This document shows, piece by piece, positions 1 to 7,345 of a stretch of 17,258 nucleotides of DNA. The position numbers and the translations under genes are program-made. Below the pieces are notes generated by a model. That model was not told the DNA's origin, did no database searches, and saw only the letters and a list, made by a program, of their open reading frames with translations. Within the stretch, counting starts at the first letter, position 1, and each line of letters begins with the position of its first letter. Source of the stretch: Bacteroidia bacterium (GTDB lineage: Bacteria; Bacteroidota; Bacteroidia; AKYH767-A; OLB10); assembly GCA_025450095.1 (NCBI GenBank), contig JANWID010000127.1:1-17258 (forward strand), given 5' to 3'.

Positions 1-2
1 CA

Positions 3-374
3 GAGAGTCGATCTGTTATACCAGTTAATAGTACGCAAACAACATTAGATATCAAAGTTGAAAATGAAGTAAATCCTTCTGAGCAATCCGAAGATGTACA
101 AAGTACTTATATAATGGCTGCGATTCAAAAATTGAAAAAAGATACTGAAGTAATTGAAAAGATTAAAAGATCAGGAATTCCGTGGAAAGGCTTTGCTGAA
201 TCACTGAAAAAGCATTTACCTGATATAATGGAAAACAAAGATGACATCGCTCATCAGAATGTAGTGCTTGCTATGGATATAATATTTGGACCACAGAACC
301 TCCAATGGGAAAGTACAAGAAAAGAAAGCAAAAGTAAGGTAGGAGCTATGACAACGTGGCTTGTTTTGAAATAA
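3..374 (+). CDS. Hypothetical protein, 3' end only (5' end outside the window)
   Basis: The reading frame is open from the left edge (first full codon at position 3) to a TAA stop at 372-374, so this is the C-terminal part of a longer protein. The first in-frame ATG is at 114, but the codons before it read as ordinary polar protein sequence, so I do not treat that ATG as the real start. The visible part is charged and lysine-rich, with stretches such as KLKKDTEVIEKIKRSG and ESLKKHLPDI. There is no signal peptide or membrane segment. It ends 24 bp before the nuclease-helicase gene on the same strand and may belong to that operon. I do not recognise the family and assign no function. Confidence 0.6.
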   Translation, partial: ESRSVIPVNSTQTTLDIKVENEVNPSEQSEDVQSTYIMAAIQKLKKDTEVIEKIKRSGIPWKGFAESLKKHLPDIMENKDDIAHQNVVLAMDIIFGPQNLQWESTRKESKSKVGAMTTWLVLK

Positions 375-398
375 GCTGCTCCAAAATAATCAAATATA

Positions 399-2372
399 AT
401 GAACCGCTTTTATTATGGTAGTGAGTTATCAAAATTTCTTACTGAAGATTCAAGTTCAATTCTTGGGAAATTGGTTTCAGAAAGTCAATTTGATTTGATA
501 TTAAGTCAAAATAGTTCTTGGCAAAAACAAATTGAATTTTTAAAAGGTGTGCTATATAATTTTAGTGGTGCCATCTATTTTGAGTATGCGATTCCAAGAA
601 TGGGTAGAAGAATCGATGTCATAGTTATAATTAAACAAGTAATATTTATTCTGGAATTTAAAGTTGGAGAAAAAGAGTTTCTATCATCTAATATTGAACA
701 AGTATGGGATTATGCATTAGATTTAAAAAATTTTCATGAAACCAGTCGGGATGCGATAATAGCCCCGATCTTAATAGCTTCTGAAGCCAAAATATTCAAC
801 GACTCTATTCAATTCTCTTTTCAATCCGATAACATTTTATTCCCGATATGTTCAAATATCTCTTCCTTAAAGAAAATTATAGAAGCAATTTTGAAGATAA
901 ATCAAGGAAATGGAATAGATATTAATTCATGGATTAATGGCAGATATTCACCCACTCCCACAATTATTGAGGCTGCAATGGCATTATTCAATAATCATTC
1001 AGTCGAAGATATTTCAAGAAAAGATGCTTCTGCTGAAAATCTGAGTAAAACAAGCAGAGCTATTGATGAAATAATTCATTCATCTAGAAAACAAGGTAAA
1101 AAATCTATTTGCCTTGTAACAGGTGTTCCGGGTGCTGGTAAAACTCTGGTTGGGTTAGATATTGCTACAAAACATCTGGATAAAGCAGAAGGTACTACCA
1201 GTGTATTTCTATCAGGTAATGGACCATTAGTTGCCGTGCTAAGGGAAGCACTTACGCGTGACAAGGTAAAACGCGAAAAAGAAAACGGAATCAAAGTTCG
1301 AAAAGGTGAAGTACTAAGTCGCGTGAAAGTTTTCATCCAAAACGTTCATCATTTTAGAGATGAATACTTGAAAGATGCTGGTGCACCATTTGATCATGTT
1401 GCAATTTTTGATGAGGCTCAACGAGCTTGGAATCTTGAGCAAACCGCTTCTTTCATGAAGCGGAAAAAGAATGTTGTTGATTTTGCACATTCAGAACCAG
1501 AATTTCTGATTTCTTGTCTAGACCGTCATAAAGATTGGTCAGTTATAGTTTGCTTGGTTGGTGGAGGACAAGAAATTAATACTGGTGAGGCTGGAATCAC
1601 AGAATGGATTGAGTCGTTGAATAGGTCATTCCCCGATTGGAATATTTACATTTCATCAAGGATAACCGATAAAGAATATGCGGCAGGAGAGGCTCTCAAA
1701 TTAATAGAAAATCGCCGAAATGTTTTTATTAAAGACGAATTGCATTTGGGGGTATCAATGAGATCTTTTCGTGCAGAACACCTTTCAAAATTAGTGAAGT
1801 GTATTTTAGATCTTGATTTAAACGAATCAATTTTTCATTATAATTCTATTCGAGAAAAATATCCAATTGTTTTAACCAGAGATTTAGGGAGGGCGAAACT
1901 ATGGCTCAAGCAAAAAGCAAGAGGTAGTGAGCGATATGGTATTATGGTTTCATCCCAAGCACAACGATTAAAACCACATGCAATTGATGTTAAATCGCCG
2001 ATGGATCCAATACATTGGTTCTTGGATGGTAAAGAAGATGTGCGTTCCTCGTATTATTTGGAAGATGTAGCAACCGAATTTCATGTCCAAGGGTTAGAAG
2101 TTGATTGGAGTTGTGTTACTTGGGATGCCGATTTCCGATATTCATCAAAAGGTTGGGAATCCTATTCTTTTGTTGGGGATAAATGGAACAACATAAAAAA
2201 AGAAGAAAGAAGACAATATTTGAAAAATGCCTATCGAGTTTTATTGACTCGTGCGCGGCAGGGAATGGTCATTGTGGTTCCTGAAGGAAATCCTAATGAT
2301 CACACAAGAAAAGTGGAGTATTACGATACAACATATGATTATTTCAAAAAAATAGGGATGGAAACTATTTGA
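399..2372 (+). CDS. PD-(D/E)XK nuclease fused to a Schlafen group 3-like (DUF2075) DNA/RNA helicase
   Basis: This 657-residue cytoplasmic protein has two parts. Residues about 55-110 look like a PD-(D/E)XK nuclease core: RRIDVIV supplies D73, the strand ILEFK supplies E86 and K88, and QVWDY (101-105) fits the following helix. From about residue 225 there is a P-loop helicase domain of the Schlafen group 3/DUF2075 type. It has Walker A GVPGAGKT (242-249), Walker B VAIFDEAQ (334-341), a motif III-like [15 protein letters not shown] (385-399) and a C-terminal [17 protein letters not shown] (612-628) that carries the probable arginine finger. In this family such domains use ATP to act on nucleic acid and often occur in phage-defence or accessory loci; a defence role here is inference. 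The stop overlaps the start of the zinc-ribbon gene. All key residues are present, so it appears intact. Confidence 0.85.
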   Translation: MNRFYYGSELSKFLTEDSSSILGKLVSESQFDLILSQNSSWQKQIEFLKGVLYNFSGAIYFEYAIPRMGRRIDVIVIIKQVIFILEFKVGEKEFLSSNIEQVWDYALDLKNFHETSRDAIIAPILIASEAKIFNDSIQFSFQSDNILFPICSNISSLKKIIEAILKINQGNGIDINSWINGRYSPTPTIIEAAMALFNNHSVEDISRKDASAENLSKTSRAIDEIIHSSRKQGKKSICLVTGVPGAGKTLVGLDIATKHLDKAEGTTSVFLSGNGPLVAVLREALTRDKVKREKENGIKVRKGEVLSRVKVFIQNVHHFRDEYLKDAGAPFDHVAIFDEAQRAWNLEQTASFMKRKKNVVDFAHSEPEFLISCLDRHKDWSVIVCLVGGGQEINTGEAGITEWIESLNRSFPDWNIYISSRITDKEYAAGEALKLIENRRNVFIKDELHLGVSMRSFRAEHLSKLVKCILDLDLNESIFHYNSIREKYPIVLTRDLGRAKLWLKQKARGSERYGIMVSSQAQRLKPHAIDVKSPMDPIHWFLDGKEDVRSSYYLEDVATEFHVQGLEVDWSCVTWDADFRYSSKGWESYSFVGDKWNNIKKEERRQYLKNAYRVLLTRARQGMVIVVPEGNPNDHTRKVEYYDTTYDYFKKIGMETI

Positions 2373-2608
2373 ATTTTTTGTATAATTTTATTCTTATGTC
2401 AAATTCAAAAATAACTCCAATGAACATCCACTTTGTCGACGTTGATCAACCAACAACATGTCCCCTCTGCGGAGCTCGAACGGATTTTACCCAAATAGAA
2501 ACCACTTTTCCATTCACTCAAATCCACAAATGCCTAGATATAAGTTGTGGATACACTTTTATAGGTGAGATTGATGAGAATCAATTGAAGGAACTGAAAT
2601 TCCAATGA
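2369..2608 (+). CDS. Small zinc-ribbon protein
   Basis: This 79-residue protein has four cysteines arranged as a zinc ribbon: CPLCG at 31-35, then HKC (C55) and ISCGY (C60). The second pair is C-x4-C instead of the usual C-x2-C. The first possible start is TTG at 2369, overlapping the helicase stop by 4 nt. An ATG at 2396 (residue 10) or 2420 (residue 18) would also leave the whole zinc site intact and may be the true start, since no clear ribosome binding site decides the matter. The 3' end overlaps the epimerase start in an ATGA arrangement. A small metal-binding partner of the upstream nuclease-helicase is plausible but not shown. The family is not recognised beyond the zinc ribbon. Confidence 0.7.
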   Translation: MNFLYNFILMSNSKITPMNIHFVDVDQPTTCPLCGARTDFTQIETTFPFTQIHKCLDISCGYTFIGEIDENQLKELKFQ

Positions 2609-3729
2609 AAATGGGAAGTGAAACCTCAAAAATCGAATCTGTTGAAATTTACCAATCCCCAATAAAACTCAAAGCCCCCTTCATAACTTCTTTAGGGCTT
2701 CATGAGTATGCAGAAAATGTTTTCGTAGTTATCAAAACGGACAATGGTATAACAGGCTTTGGTGAGTGCAGCCCTTTTATGACGATCAATGGGGAGAGCA
2801 TGGAGACGTGTTTTATTGTCGGGCAGTACATAGCTAAAGTTTTAAAGGGAAAGAATGCATTGGAAATTGAGGCGTGTTCAAAAGCAATGGATGCAGCTAT
2901 TTATGGTAATGCAAGTATCAAAAGTGCATTTGATATGGCCTTGTATGATATCGCTTCTCAAGATGCAGGCGTTCCGTTGTACCGGTTTTTGTCGGGCAGC
3001 AATAATAAAGTTTTAATAACCGATTACACGGTAAGTATTGACGAGCCGGAGAAGATGGCACGTGATGCACAAAAAATAAAGGAAAATGGTTTCCAGGTAA
3101 TAAAAGTAAAACTTGGGGAATCTAAGGAAACAGATATAGAACGCATACGGCTCATCAGAGAAACTATCGGGAATCAAATTCCGATTCGGATTGATGCAAA
3201 CCAGGGTTGGGAAACCGATGAGGCCATACAAACATTAATTGTATTAGCATCCTACAACATTCAGCATTGCGAAGAACCCATTCCACGCTGGAATTTTATG
3301 GAACTTTCGAAGGTGAGACAGCATAGCTCTATTCCCATCATGGCAGACGAATCCTGTTGCGATCATCATGATGCAAAACGATTAATTGATTTATCGTCGT
3401 GCGATATGTTTAATGTGAAGCTGGGAAAGTCATCCGGCATTTTCAAAGCACAAAAAATAATTCGTCTCGCCGAGCAAGCAGGAATAAAAGTTCAAATCGG
3501 CGGTTTCCTCGAATCAAGACTGGGCTTCACCGCAGCTGCACATCTGGCACTTACCAGCGACAACATTGTTTATTGTGATTTTGATACGCCGCTGATGTTT
3601 ACGGAGGATCCGGTTGTTGGTGGAATAACTTATAGTGCAAATGGCGTAGTATCGGTTCCGGAAACAAATGGACTTGGAGCAACGGTAGATGAAAAATATT
3701 TGAAATCATTAAAGTGTGTGACAATTTAG
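2605..3729 (+). CDS. Dipeptide epimerase, enolase superfamily (L-Ala-D/L-Glu epimerase-like)
   Basis: This 374-residue protein has the full muconate-lactonizing-enzyme-like layout. An N-terminal capping domain (about 10-130) contains GITGFGECSP (48-57) and a conserved helix with FDMALYDIA. The (beta/alpha)8 barrel follows. The acid-base lysines are K167-V-K169 and K272 (FNVKLGK). The magnesium ligands are D197 (RIDANQGW), E223 (HCEEP) and D248 (ADES). DFD at 325-327 (YCDFDTPL) matches the D-x-D motif with which dipeptide epimerases hold the substrate's alpha-ammonium group. The family interconverts L-Ala-D-Glu and L-Ala-L-Glu, usually in murein peptide recycling, but specificity within it varies. 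The start overlaps the zinc-ribbon stop (ATGA), implying translational coupling. An ATG two codons downstream is an alternative start. Length and motifs suggest a functional enzyme. Confidence 0.88.
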   Translation: MKMGSETSKIESVEIYQSPIKLKAPFITSLGLHEYAENVFVVIKTDNGITGFGECSPFMTINGESMETCFIVGQYIAKVLKGKNALEIEACSKAMDAAIYGNASIKSAFDMALYDIASQDAGVPLYRFLSGSNNKVLITDYTVSIDEPEKMARDAQKIKENGFQVIKVKLGESKETDIERIRLIRETIGNQIPIRIDANQGWETDEAIQTLIVLASYNIQHCEEPIPRWNFMELSKVRQHSSIPIMADESCCDHHDAKRLIDLSSCDMFNVKLGKSSGIFKAQKIIRLAEQAGIKVQIGGFLESRLGFTAAAHLALTSDNIVYCDFDTPLMFTEDPVVGGITYSANGVVSVPETNGLGATVDEKYLKSLKCVTI

Positions 3730-3739
3730 TCACAATAGT

Positions 3740-3848
3740 GAACACGGATGAAACGCCCGCCTGACCGGACAGGCAGGGATTACCACGGATTAAATTCTTC
3801 TATAAAACAAATCCGTGTAAATCCGCTAAATCAGTTTAATCCGTGTTC
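3740..3848. repeat. Imperfect palindromic intergenic repeat of ACGGAT/ATCCGT units
   Basis: The ends are a perfect 10-bp inverted repeat: GAACACGGAT at 3740-3749 and ATCCGTGTTC at 3839-3848. Further ACGGATT and AATCCG units lie inside. A GC-rich hairpin is nested at 3756-3778: CCCGCCTG pairs with CAGGCAGGG across an ACCGGA loop, with one bulged A. The element sits just downstream of the epimerase stop. Its design, short units plus an embedded GC hairpin, is like that of the ACGAAT repeats further right, but the unit sequence differs. It may act as a transcript 3' end or be a small non-autonomous repeat; the sequence does not decide. Confidence 0.7.
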
Positions 3849-3869
3849 CATTTTTTACCCATTAAAACA

Positions 3870-3889
3870 CCCCCGGGAAAAATACCCCC
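3870..3889. promoter_or_regulatory. C5-tract direct repeat (15-bp period), candidate regulator site
   Basis: CCCCC at 3870-3874 recurs at 3885-3889, with GGGAAAAATA between them. A closely related motif with the same 15-bp spacing lies at 6324-6358 before the other envelope-protein group. Just downstream, 3895-3902 reads TAATTTTG, an exact match to the Bacteroidota -7 consensus TAnnTTTG. The C5 motif would then lie across the -33 region, where a regulator could act. The start codon of the next gene is 145 bp downstream. The regulatory role is inferred. Confidence 0.45.
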
Positions 3890-4034
3890 TTATTTAATTT
3901 TGGATATTAATAGTGAGCTGATAATTTTATCAATGTTTTTATAAACTGCCGCATTTACTTTTATATTTACTTCAATAAGATGGATTATCAAATGTAATTG
4001 CAATAATCTGCTGATTAATTCAACGAATAAAAGA

Positions 4035-5027
4035 GTGTTTAAAATCAGATTCACAAATAAATCGATATTTAAGATAGCTGTCTTAGTATCGCTTTTGCTT
4101 TCAAAGGAAATGAAAGCCCAGGATGATTGGGTATTTAACAGCCATTTCAATTATGGATTAACATTGAATTTAAACTGGGGCAACAGGCAGCAATTTCCCG
4201 GACTAAAATTATTTGCAAGTTATGGTATCAGCGGATGCTATCATGAAAATGTAATAACTAATTATGGTATTACATTGATCGCATATTCTAAAACACTCGG
4301 TTCAAACATGAATCCGCTTTATAATGATATACAATTGGATCTGGTAAATGCAATTTCGATGGGTTACGGTGATAAATGGGGAAGTTATCCCAAGCATTTA
4401 CGAACAGTGGACATCGCTCCTTATGATAATATCATCCTGAACAACAGTTATGCTGCTCTTTTCACAGCAAATTTTATTCTCAATAGCAGCAACAGGAATC
4501 AGATTGTCGGATCATTTATCGGATCATTTCCTGGCTTTAGTATCAATTATTCAAATGATGGTGCACCACCCTTTAACATAATTCCGGTAGCCGATCATTT
4601 TGACCGGTGGTGGACAGGAGGATTAAATGTATTTGGACATTCCAGGAAAGGTTATAATATTGTCGAATTCGGATTCAACCAGTTTACTGGATACTCCCCT
4701 CTTTTATATGAATTATCAAACCTGATTGGAATTGATATCCCGCCGTACAATTGGGAATATCTCAAGGATGAAGAATCAAACAAAAAGAAAAATTTTCATG
4801 CTTACAACTCTTCCAACTATTATCTCCGGATCAATAGTCCTGAATTTTATGGATTTGAAGTTGGGGTAATTGGAAAGCTTAGGTATAATGATGACAGTTT
4901 TATTATTGGACTTCAGGATATCATTCATTATTTGCAAAATTTCTCTTTGCATCCCAATCATGATGATAACAAAATATATATCGGGGTAAATTTTAAAAAT
5001 TCGCTTAATGTTCCAATTCAAAATTAA
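4035..5027 (+). CDS. Secreted beta-rich protein, unknown function (weak resemblance to polymorphic toxin type 23 proteins)
   Basis: This 330-residue protein starts at GTG (4035). No in-frame ATG lies between the upstream stop near 3942 and this point. The GTG start yields a complete signal peptide: basic residues, then the hydrophobic run IAVLVSLLL, then cleavage after MKAQ (residue 29). The mature part is rich in aromatic residues, Asn and Gly, and in alternating strand-like segments. Conspicuous motifs are DRWWTGG (190-196), FNQFTGY (214-220) and LQDIIHYL (293-300). The general look recalls Bacteroidota proteins annotated as polymorphic toxin type 23, but I cannot confirm this; an outer-membrane beta-barrel is an alternative. 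It overlaps the following lipoprotein gene by 20 bp, so the two are probably expressed together. Confidence 0.72.
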   Translation: MFKIRFTNKSIFKIAVLVSLLLSKEMKAQDDWVFNSHFNYGLTLNLNWGNRQQFPGLKLFASYGISGCYHENVITNYGITLIAYSKTLGSNMNPLYNDIQLDLVNAISMGYGDKWGSYPKHLRTVDIAPYDNIILNNSYAALFTANFILNSSNRNQIVGSFIGSFPGFSINYSNDGAPPFNIIPVADHFDRWWTGGLNVFGHSRKGYNIVEFGFNQFTGYSPLLYELSNLIGIDIPPYNWEYLKDEESNKKKNFHAYNSSNYYLRINSPEFYGFEVGVIGKLRYNDDSFIIGLQDIIHYLQNFSLHPNHDDNKIYIGVNFKNSLNVPIQN

Positions 5028-5742
5028 GCAAATATTGTTTTTTGTGATTTTGGCAACATTGGGAACTGGTTGCACAATAAAATCTTTGCCGATAAAAATG
5101 GATCGGGACCAGATTAGCAATTTTATAAATCAAATTCAAACAGATAAAATTGATTCGATTGAAATTTTTAAATCGCAATTTCAAAATCAACTTATTGAAA
5201 TTGAACAAACGGTAGACTATGGATCTTTACCACCAACTGACCATAATCCGACCGGATATTATGGTTATACTGGCAATTCAACGGTTTTATACCTGATATT
5301 AATTTATAAGCCCGATTCAAAAATTGAATGTTTGTATATAAGTTATTCGACCAGAGTTGGTGCAGATGGGGAAGGTAATAGAGTGGATGAAATTACCGGA
5401 ATAGGTACAATTTATTATGGGAGATACTCACGAAAACAGTTGAAGGCCGGGAAAGATAAAAACACCTATGAATTTGATAGAGCCGTAAAAGTTGTATATA
5501 AGAAAAAAGAAAAAGCCTGGAAGCTTAAGAATACCTGGAATGCGGCTGACGAGTCAAATATTACTTATAATAAAATGATTTTTGTAGAATATGATTCGTT
5601 AAGTAATGACTCAACTATATCGATTTCAAAAATTATTGCACCAGGTGGTAATAAAATTGGCGGCCCTAAACCATTAGTATATGACTTGCAGCATTTATTT
5701 AATTCTCCGGGAATAAATTTTAAAAAGGAAACATTAAAATAA
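5008..5742 (+). CDS. Putative lipoprotein, unknown function
   Basis: This 244-residue protein begins with a short lipoprotein signal: a basic start (FKIKQ), a hydrophobic core (ILFFVILATL) and a lipobox-like GTGC with the acylated cysteine at residue 22. The mature protein is polar and tyrosine-rich, with PTGYYGYTGN and KKEKAWKLKNTWN stretches. It should be anchored in a membrane facing the periplasm or cell surface. The start lies 20 bp inside the end of the preceding secreted-protein gene, and the next small gene begins 7 bp after its stop, so this is the middle of a three-gene unit. If the upstream protein is toxin-like, an immunity lipoprotein is conceivable, but nothing in the sequence demonstrates it. 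No family recognised. Confidence 0.72.
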   Translation: MFQFKIKQILFFVILATLGTGCTIKSLPIKMDRDQISNFINQIQTDKIDSIEIFKSQFQNQLIEIEQTVDYGSLPPTDHNPTGYYGYTGNSTVLYLILIYKPDSKIECLYISYSTRVGADGEGNRVDEITGIGTIYYGRYSRKQLKAGKDKNTYEFDRAVKVVYKKKEKAWKLKNTWNAADESNITYNKMIFVEYDSLSNDSTISISKIIAPGGNKIGGPKPLVYDLQHLFNSPGINFKKETLK

Positions 5743-5749
5743 TTTAATT

Positions 5750-5944
5750 ATGGCTTCTAAAAAATTCAGGATAAAGATATTTAAAACTATACTTTTTGGC
5801 AGATATAAGAACAAATGTTATTGCGAAAAGGAAATATCAGGTGACCGGGAAGTTTGGATCCGATATAAGATTGTACCAGGTGGAACTCTTCGCCTGGACG
5901 AAGAATATAATACACAGGAGGAATGTGTTATGCCTTGTAAATAA
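5750..5944 (+). CDS. Small cysteine-containing protein, 64 aa, unknown
   Basis: This is a 64-residue basic protein starting at ATG 5750, 7 bp after the lipoprotein stop. It has no signal peptide. Two cysteine pairs, C23/C25 (KCYCEK) and C59/C63 (ECVMPC), lie at opposite ends and could form a metal site or disulfides. The stretch between them alternates like beta strands (EVWIRYKIV, GTLRLDEEY). Spacing and strand make it the third gene of the 4035-5944 unit. The family is not recognised. Its short length leaves some doubt, but its position and the non-random cysteines support it. Confidence 0.5.
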   Translation: MASKKFRIKIFKTILFGRYKNKCYCEKEISGDREVWIRYKIVPGGTLRLDEEYNTQEECVMPCK

Positions 5945-5957
5945 CCAGGGAGAATGA

Positions 5958-6053
5958 ATGAGTGATAAAATAAAAAAATTAATTACTAAGGAAAGCGGTT
6001 TTTATTTTGACGTAATAAAGGCAGCCGGAATGTCAAAGGCGGAACAATTTTGA
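5958..6053 (+). CDS. Possible 31-aa peptide or gene remnant
   Basis: The frame from ATG 5958 to TGA 6053 encodes a 31-residue peptide (MSDKIKKLITKESG, FYFDVIKAAGMSKAEQF). It follows the 64-aa gene by 13 bp. The composition is protein-like, but there is no domain or homologue I can name, and ORFs this short arise by chance. It could also be the start of a decayed gene, because nothing supportable follows. Confidence 0.2.
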   Translation: MSDKIKKLITKESGFYFDVIKAAGMSKAEQF

Positions 6054-6323
6054 ATAATAAGGGGAATCCTATTTAACATTCCGGGGCTTATTTTTCATAG
6101 CTATTATATGAGAAATTCAAATTCGTTGAGCTTCGCAATGAATCCATTTGGGCCTACCGAATGTATGAATCTCTTGTAGCCGGGCAATTATAAAATCATA
6201 CTCCAAACAGATAAATGAATCATTACTATTGATGCCGACTGGTTAATTTTTCTTTCGAATAGAGAAATTTTCAGTAACAAAAAAATCTAATTAGCTTTTT
6301 CAGTTTCAGCATTTATTCAAAGT

Positions 6324-6358
6324 CCACCGTGAAAAATACCCCCGTGGAAAATACCCCC
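6324..6358. promoter_or_regulatory. Triple C5-type direct repeat (15-bp period), candidate regulator site
   Basis: Three C-rich half-sites start at 6324 (CCACC), 6339 (CCCCC) and 6354 (CCCCC), exactly 15 bp apart, and are joined by GTGAAAAATA and GTGGAAAATA. This is the same motif as at 3870-3889, with an extra, weaker site. A promoter-like TACTTTTA (6369-6376, one mismatch to TAnnTTTG) follows. The next start codon is about 168 bp downstream. Shared sequence, phase and position before the two envelope-protein groups suggest one regulator; this is inference. Confidence 0.45.
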
Positions 6359-6365
6359 ATTTAGA

Positions 6366-6382
6366 TTATACTTTTAGTATAA
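6366..6382. promoter_or_regulatory. Small perfect inverted repeat
   Basis: TTATACT (6366-6372) and AGTATAA (6376-6382) form a perfect 7-bp inverted repeat with a 3-bp centre, only 7 bp after the C5 motif. It overlaps a promoter-like TACTTTTA. It could be an operator or simply part of the promoter. It is too short and AT-rich to be certain. Confidence 0.3.
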
Positions 6383-6526
6383 ATCAATTTTGTGGGATTG
6401 TAGAGGAATATAATTTTGGGTATATCGGGAAATGTTAAAAATTATACATCATTCGAATTGAGTTTCGAAGTGATGATACATAATTGAATAATCCTTATTA
6501 TGAATAGTATTGTTTAATTTATAGTG

Positions 6527-6907
6527 ATGGAGCAATTAAAACTAAAAACATATGAAGAAGTTTTGAATTTTCTTCAAGCAAGTGAAATAAAAAAACAAAA
6601 TACATATCGTCAGCTTTTTGTTGCTGCTTGCTTCTGTTTTGTTATTTCGACAATAATCTTATTATATTTTGGAATATTCAATGTAGAAGATGGCATTTTA
6701 GAAATTAGTGACATTTTAGAGGTCGCTTTGATACCACTTTTCAATTTTATTTTCGCTAGTATTCAAAAGGATTTGATGGAATGCTCAAAACTCTATATTA
6801 TAAATATATTAAAGGAGAAATTTCAATCAGCAGAAATTAGCAATGATCAAATCAAGGAAACAGAAATTCAAAGTTTTATTATAGAGATACTTAAATCAAA
6901 AATATAA
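6527..6907 (+). CDS. Small membrane protein, unknown
   Basis: The protein is 126 residues from ATG 6527; a GTG directly before it (6524) would add one residue. A clear hydrophobic segment, FVAACFCFVISTIILLYFGIF (about 31-51), spans the membrane. A second, weaker one (VALIPLFNFIFASI, about 66-79) may form a hairpin. The rest is charged and probably helical, with LKEKFQSAEISNDQIKETE near the end. The stop overlaps the next start by one base (TAATG), so translation is likely coupled. I recognise no family. Confidence 0.6.
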   Translation: MEQLKLKTYEEVLNFLQASEIKKQNTYRQLFVAACFCFVISTIILLYFGIFNVEDGILEISDILEVALIPLFNFIFASIQKDLMECSKLYIINILKEKFQSAEISNDQIKETEIQSFIIEILKSKI

Positions 6908-7338
6908 TGATGGAAAAGATATTTCATTTTTCAAAAATAGTGCTCTTAGGGGTTTTTTCTATTTTAATTCCTCTGCTTCTTATTTCAAATAAGGTTGAGA
7001 AGAATTACTTAGGTAATGAAAATTGTGATCTTAAAGCTCAAATTTACAACCTTAAGTCCGAAAATGAGCGAATGCTTAATGAAATAAAAACTATTGGGTT
7101 AAGCAGACAAACTATTATTGATAGTCTTGAAAACGCAACTATAATTGAACAAGAGAAGGTAACTGCTGGTAAAGGATTTGGGTTATCAATGCTCACAATT
7201 AAAGTTACAACTTCCAGATATGAGAACGAAATTAAAATAGGGGATGAAACAAAAGAAGAAAAATTTGAACTAACTGCGGAAGAAAATAAAAAATTATATG
7301 CATTTATTATAACTAATGGATTTAAAAGGTTAAAATAA
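6907..7338 (+). CDS. Membrane-anchored coiled-coil protein, unknown
   Basis: This 143-residue protein has one N-terminal hydrophobic anchor, IVLLGVFSILIPLLLIS (11-27). A likely coiled coil follows at about 38-62 (CDLKAQIYNLKSENERMLNEI), then a small strand-rich tail (GLSMLTIKVTTS, EIKIG). Its start overlaps the preceding stop (TAATG), and the next gene begins 7 bp after its end. The layout suggests a bitopic inner-membrane protein with a periplasmic helical stalk. No function can be named. A second ATG one codon in is an equally good start. Confidence 0.6.
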   Translation: MMEKIFHFSKIVLLGVFSILIPLLLISNKVEKNYLGNENCDLKAQIYNLKSENERMLNEIKTIGLSRQTIIDSLENATIIEQEKVTAGKGFGLSMLTIKVTTSRYENEIKIGDETKEEKFELTAEENKKLYAFIITNGFKRLK

Positions 7339-7345
7339 AAACTTT

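Larger units (their letters stand above)
6054..6523. other. 470-bp gap without a convincing gene
   Basis: No reading frame here exceeds a few dozen codons on either strand. A short stretch near 6180-6219 could read as PGNYKIILQTDK followed by a stop, which resembles the C-terminal strands of extracellular Bacteroidota proteins. A stop lies directly in front of it, so at most it is a decayed remnant. The right part carries the C5 motif (6324-6358) and a small inverted repeat (6366-6382) described separately. The stretch is otherwise AT-rich and featureless. Confidence 0.5.

Noticed and set aside
1076..1336. Minus-strand open frame of 86 codons inside the helicase gene
   Set aside because: It lies opposite conserved helicase codons including Walker A, has no recognisable domain and an unnatural Ser/Thr/Arg/Phe-rich composition. 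It is a shadow frame.
4776..5208. Two overlapping minus-strand open frames across the secreted-protein/lipoprotein junction
   Set aside because: Both lie opposite genes with signal peptides that fit together well. Their products are composition-biased (Ile/Asn/Phe), as expected from the complement of AT-rich DNA.
6108..6219. A possible decayed gene reading MRNSNSLSFAMNPFGP, a stop, then PGNYKIILQTDK
   Set aside because: The pieces are short and interrupted, and no family match can be argued beyond a generic secretion-type ending. It is noted only within the gap entry.
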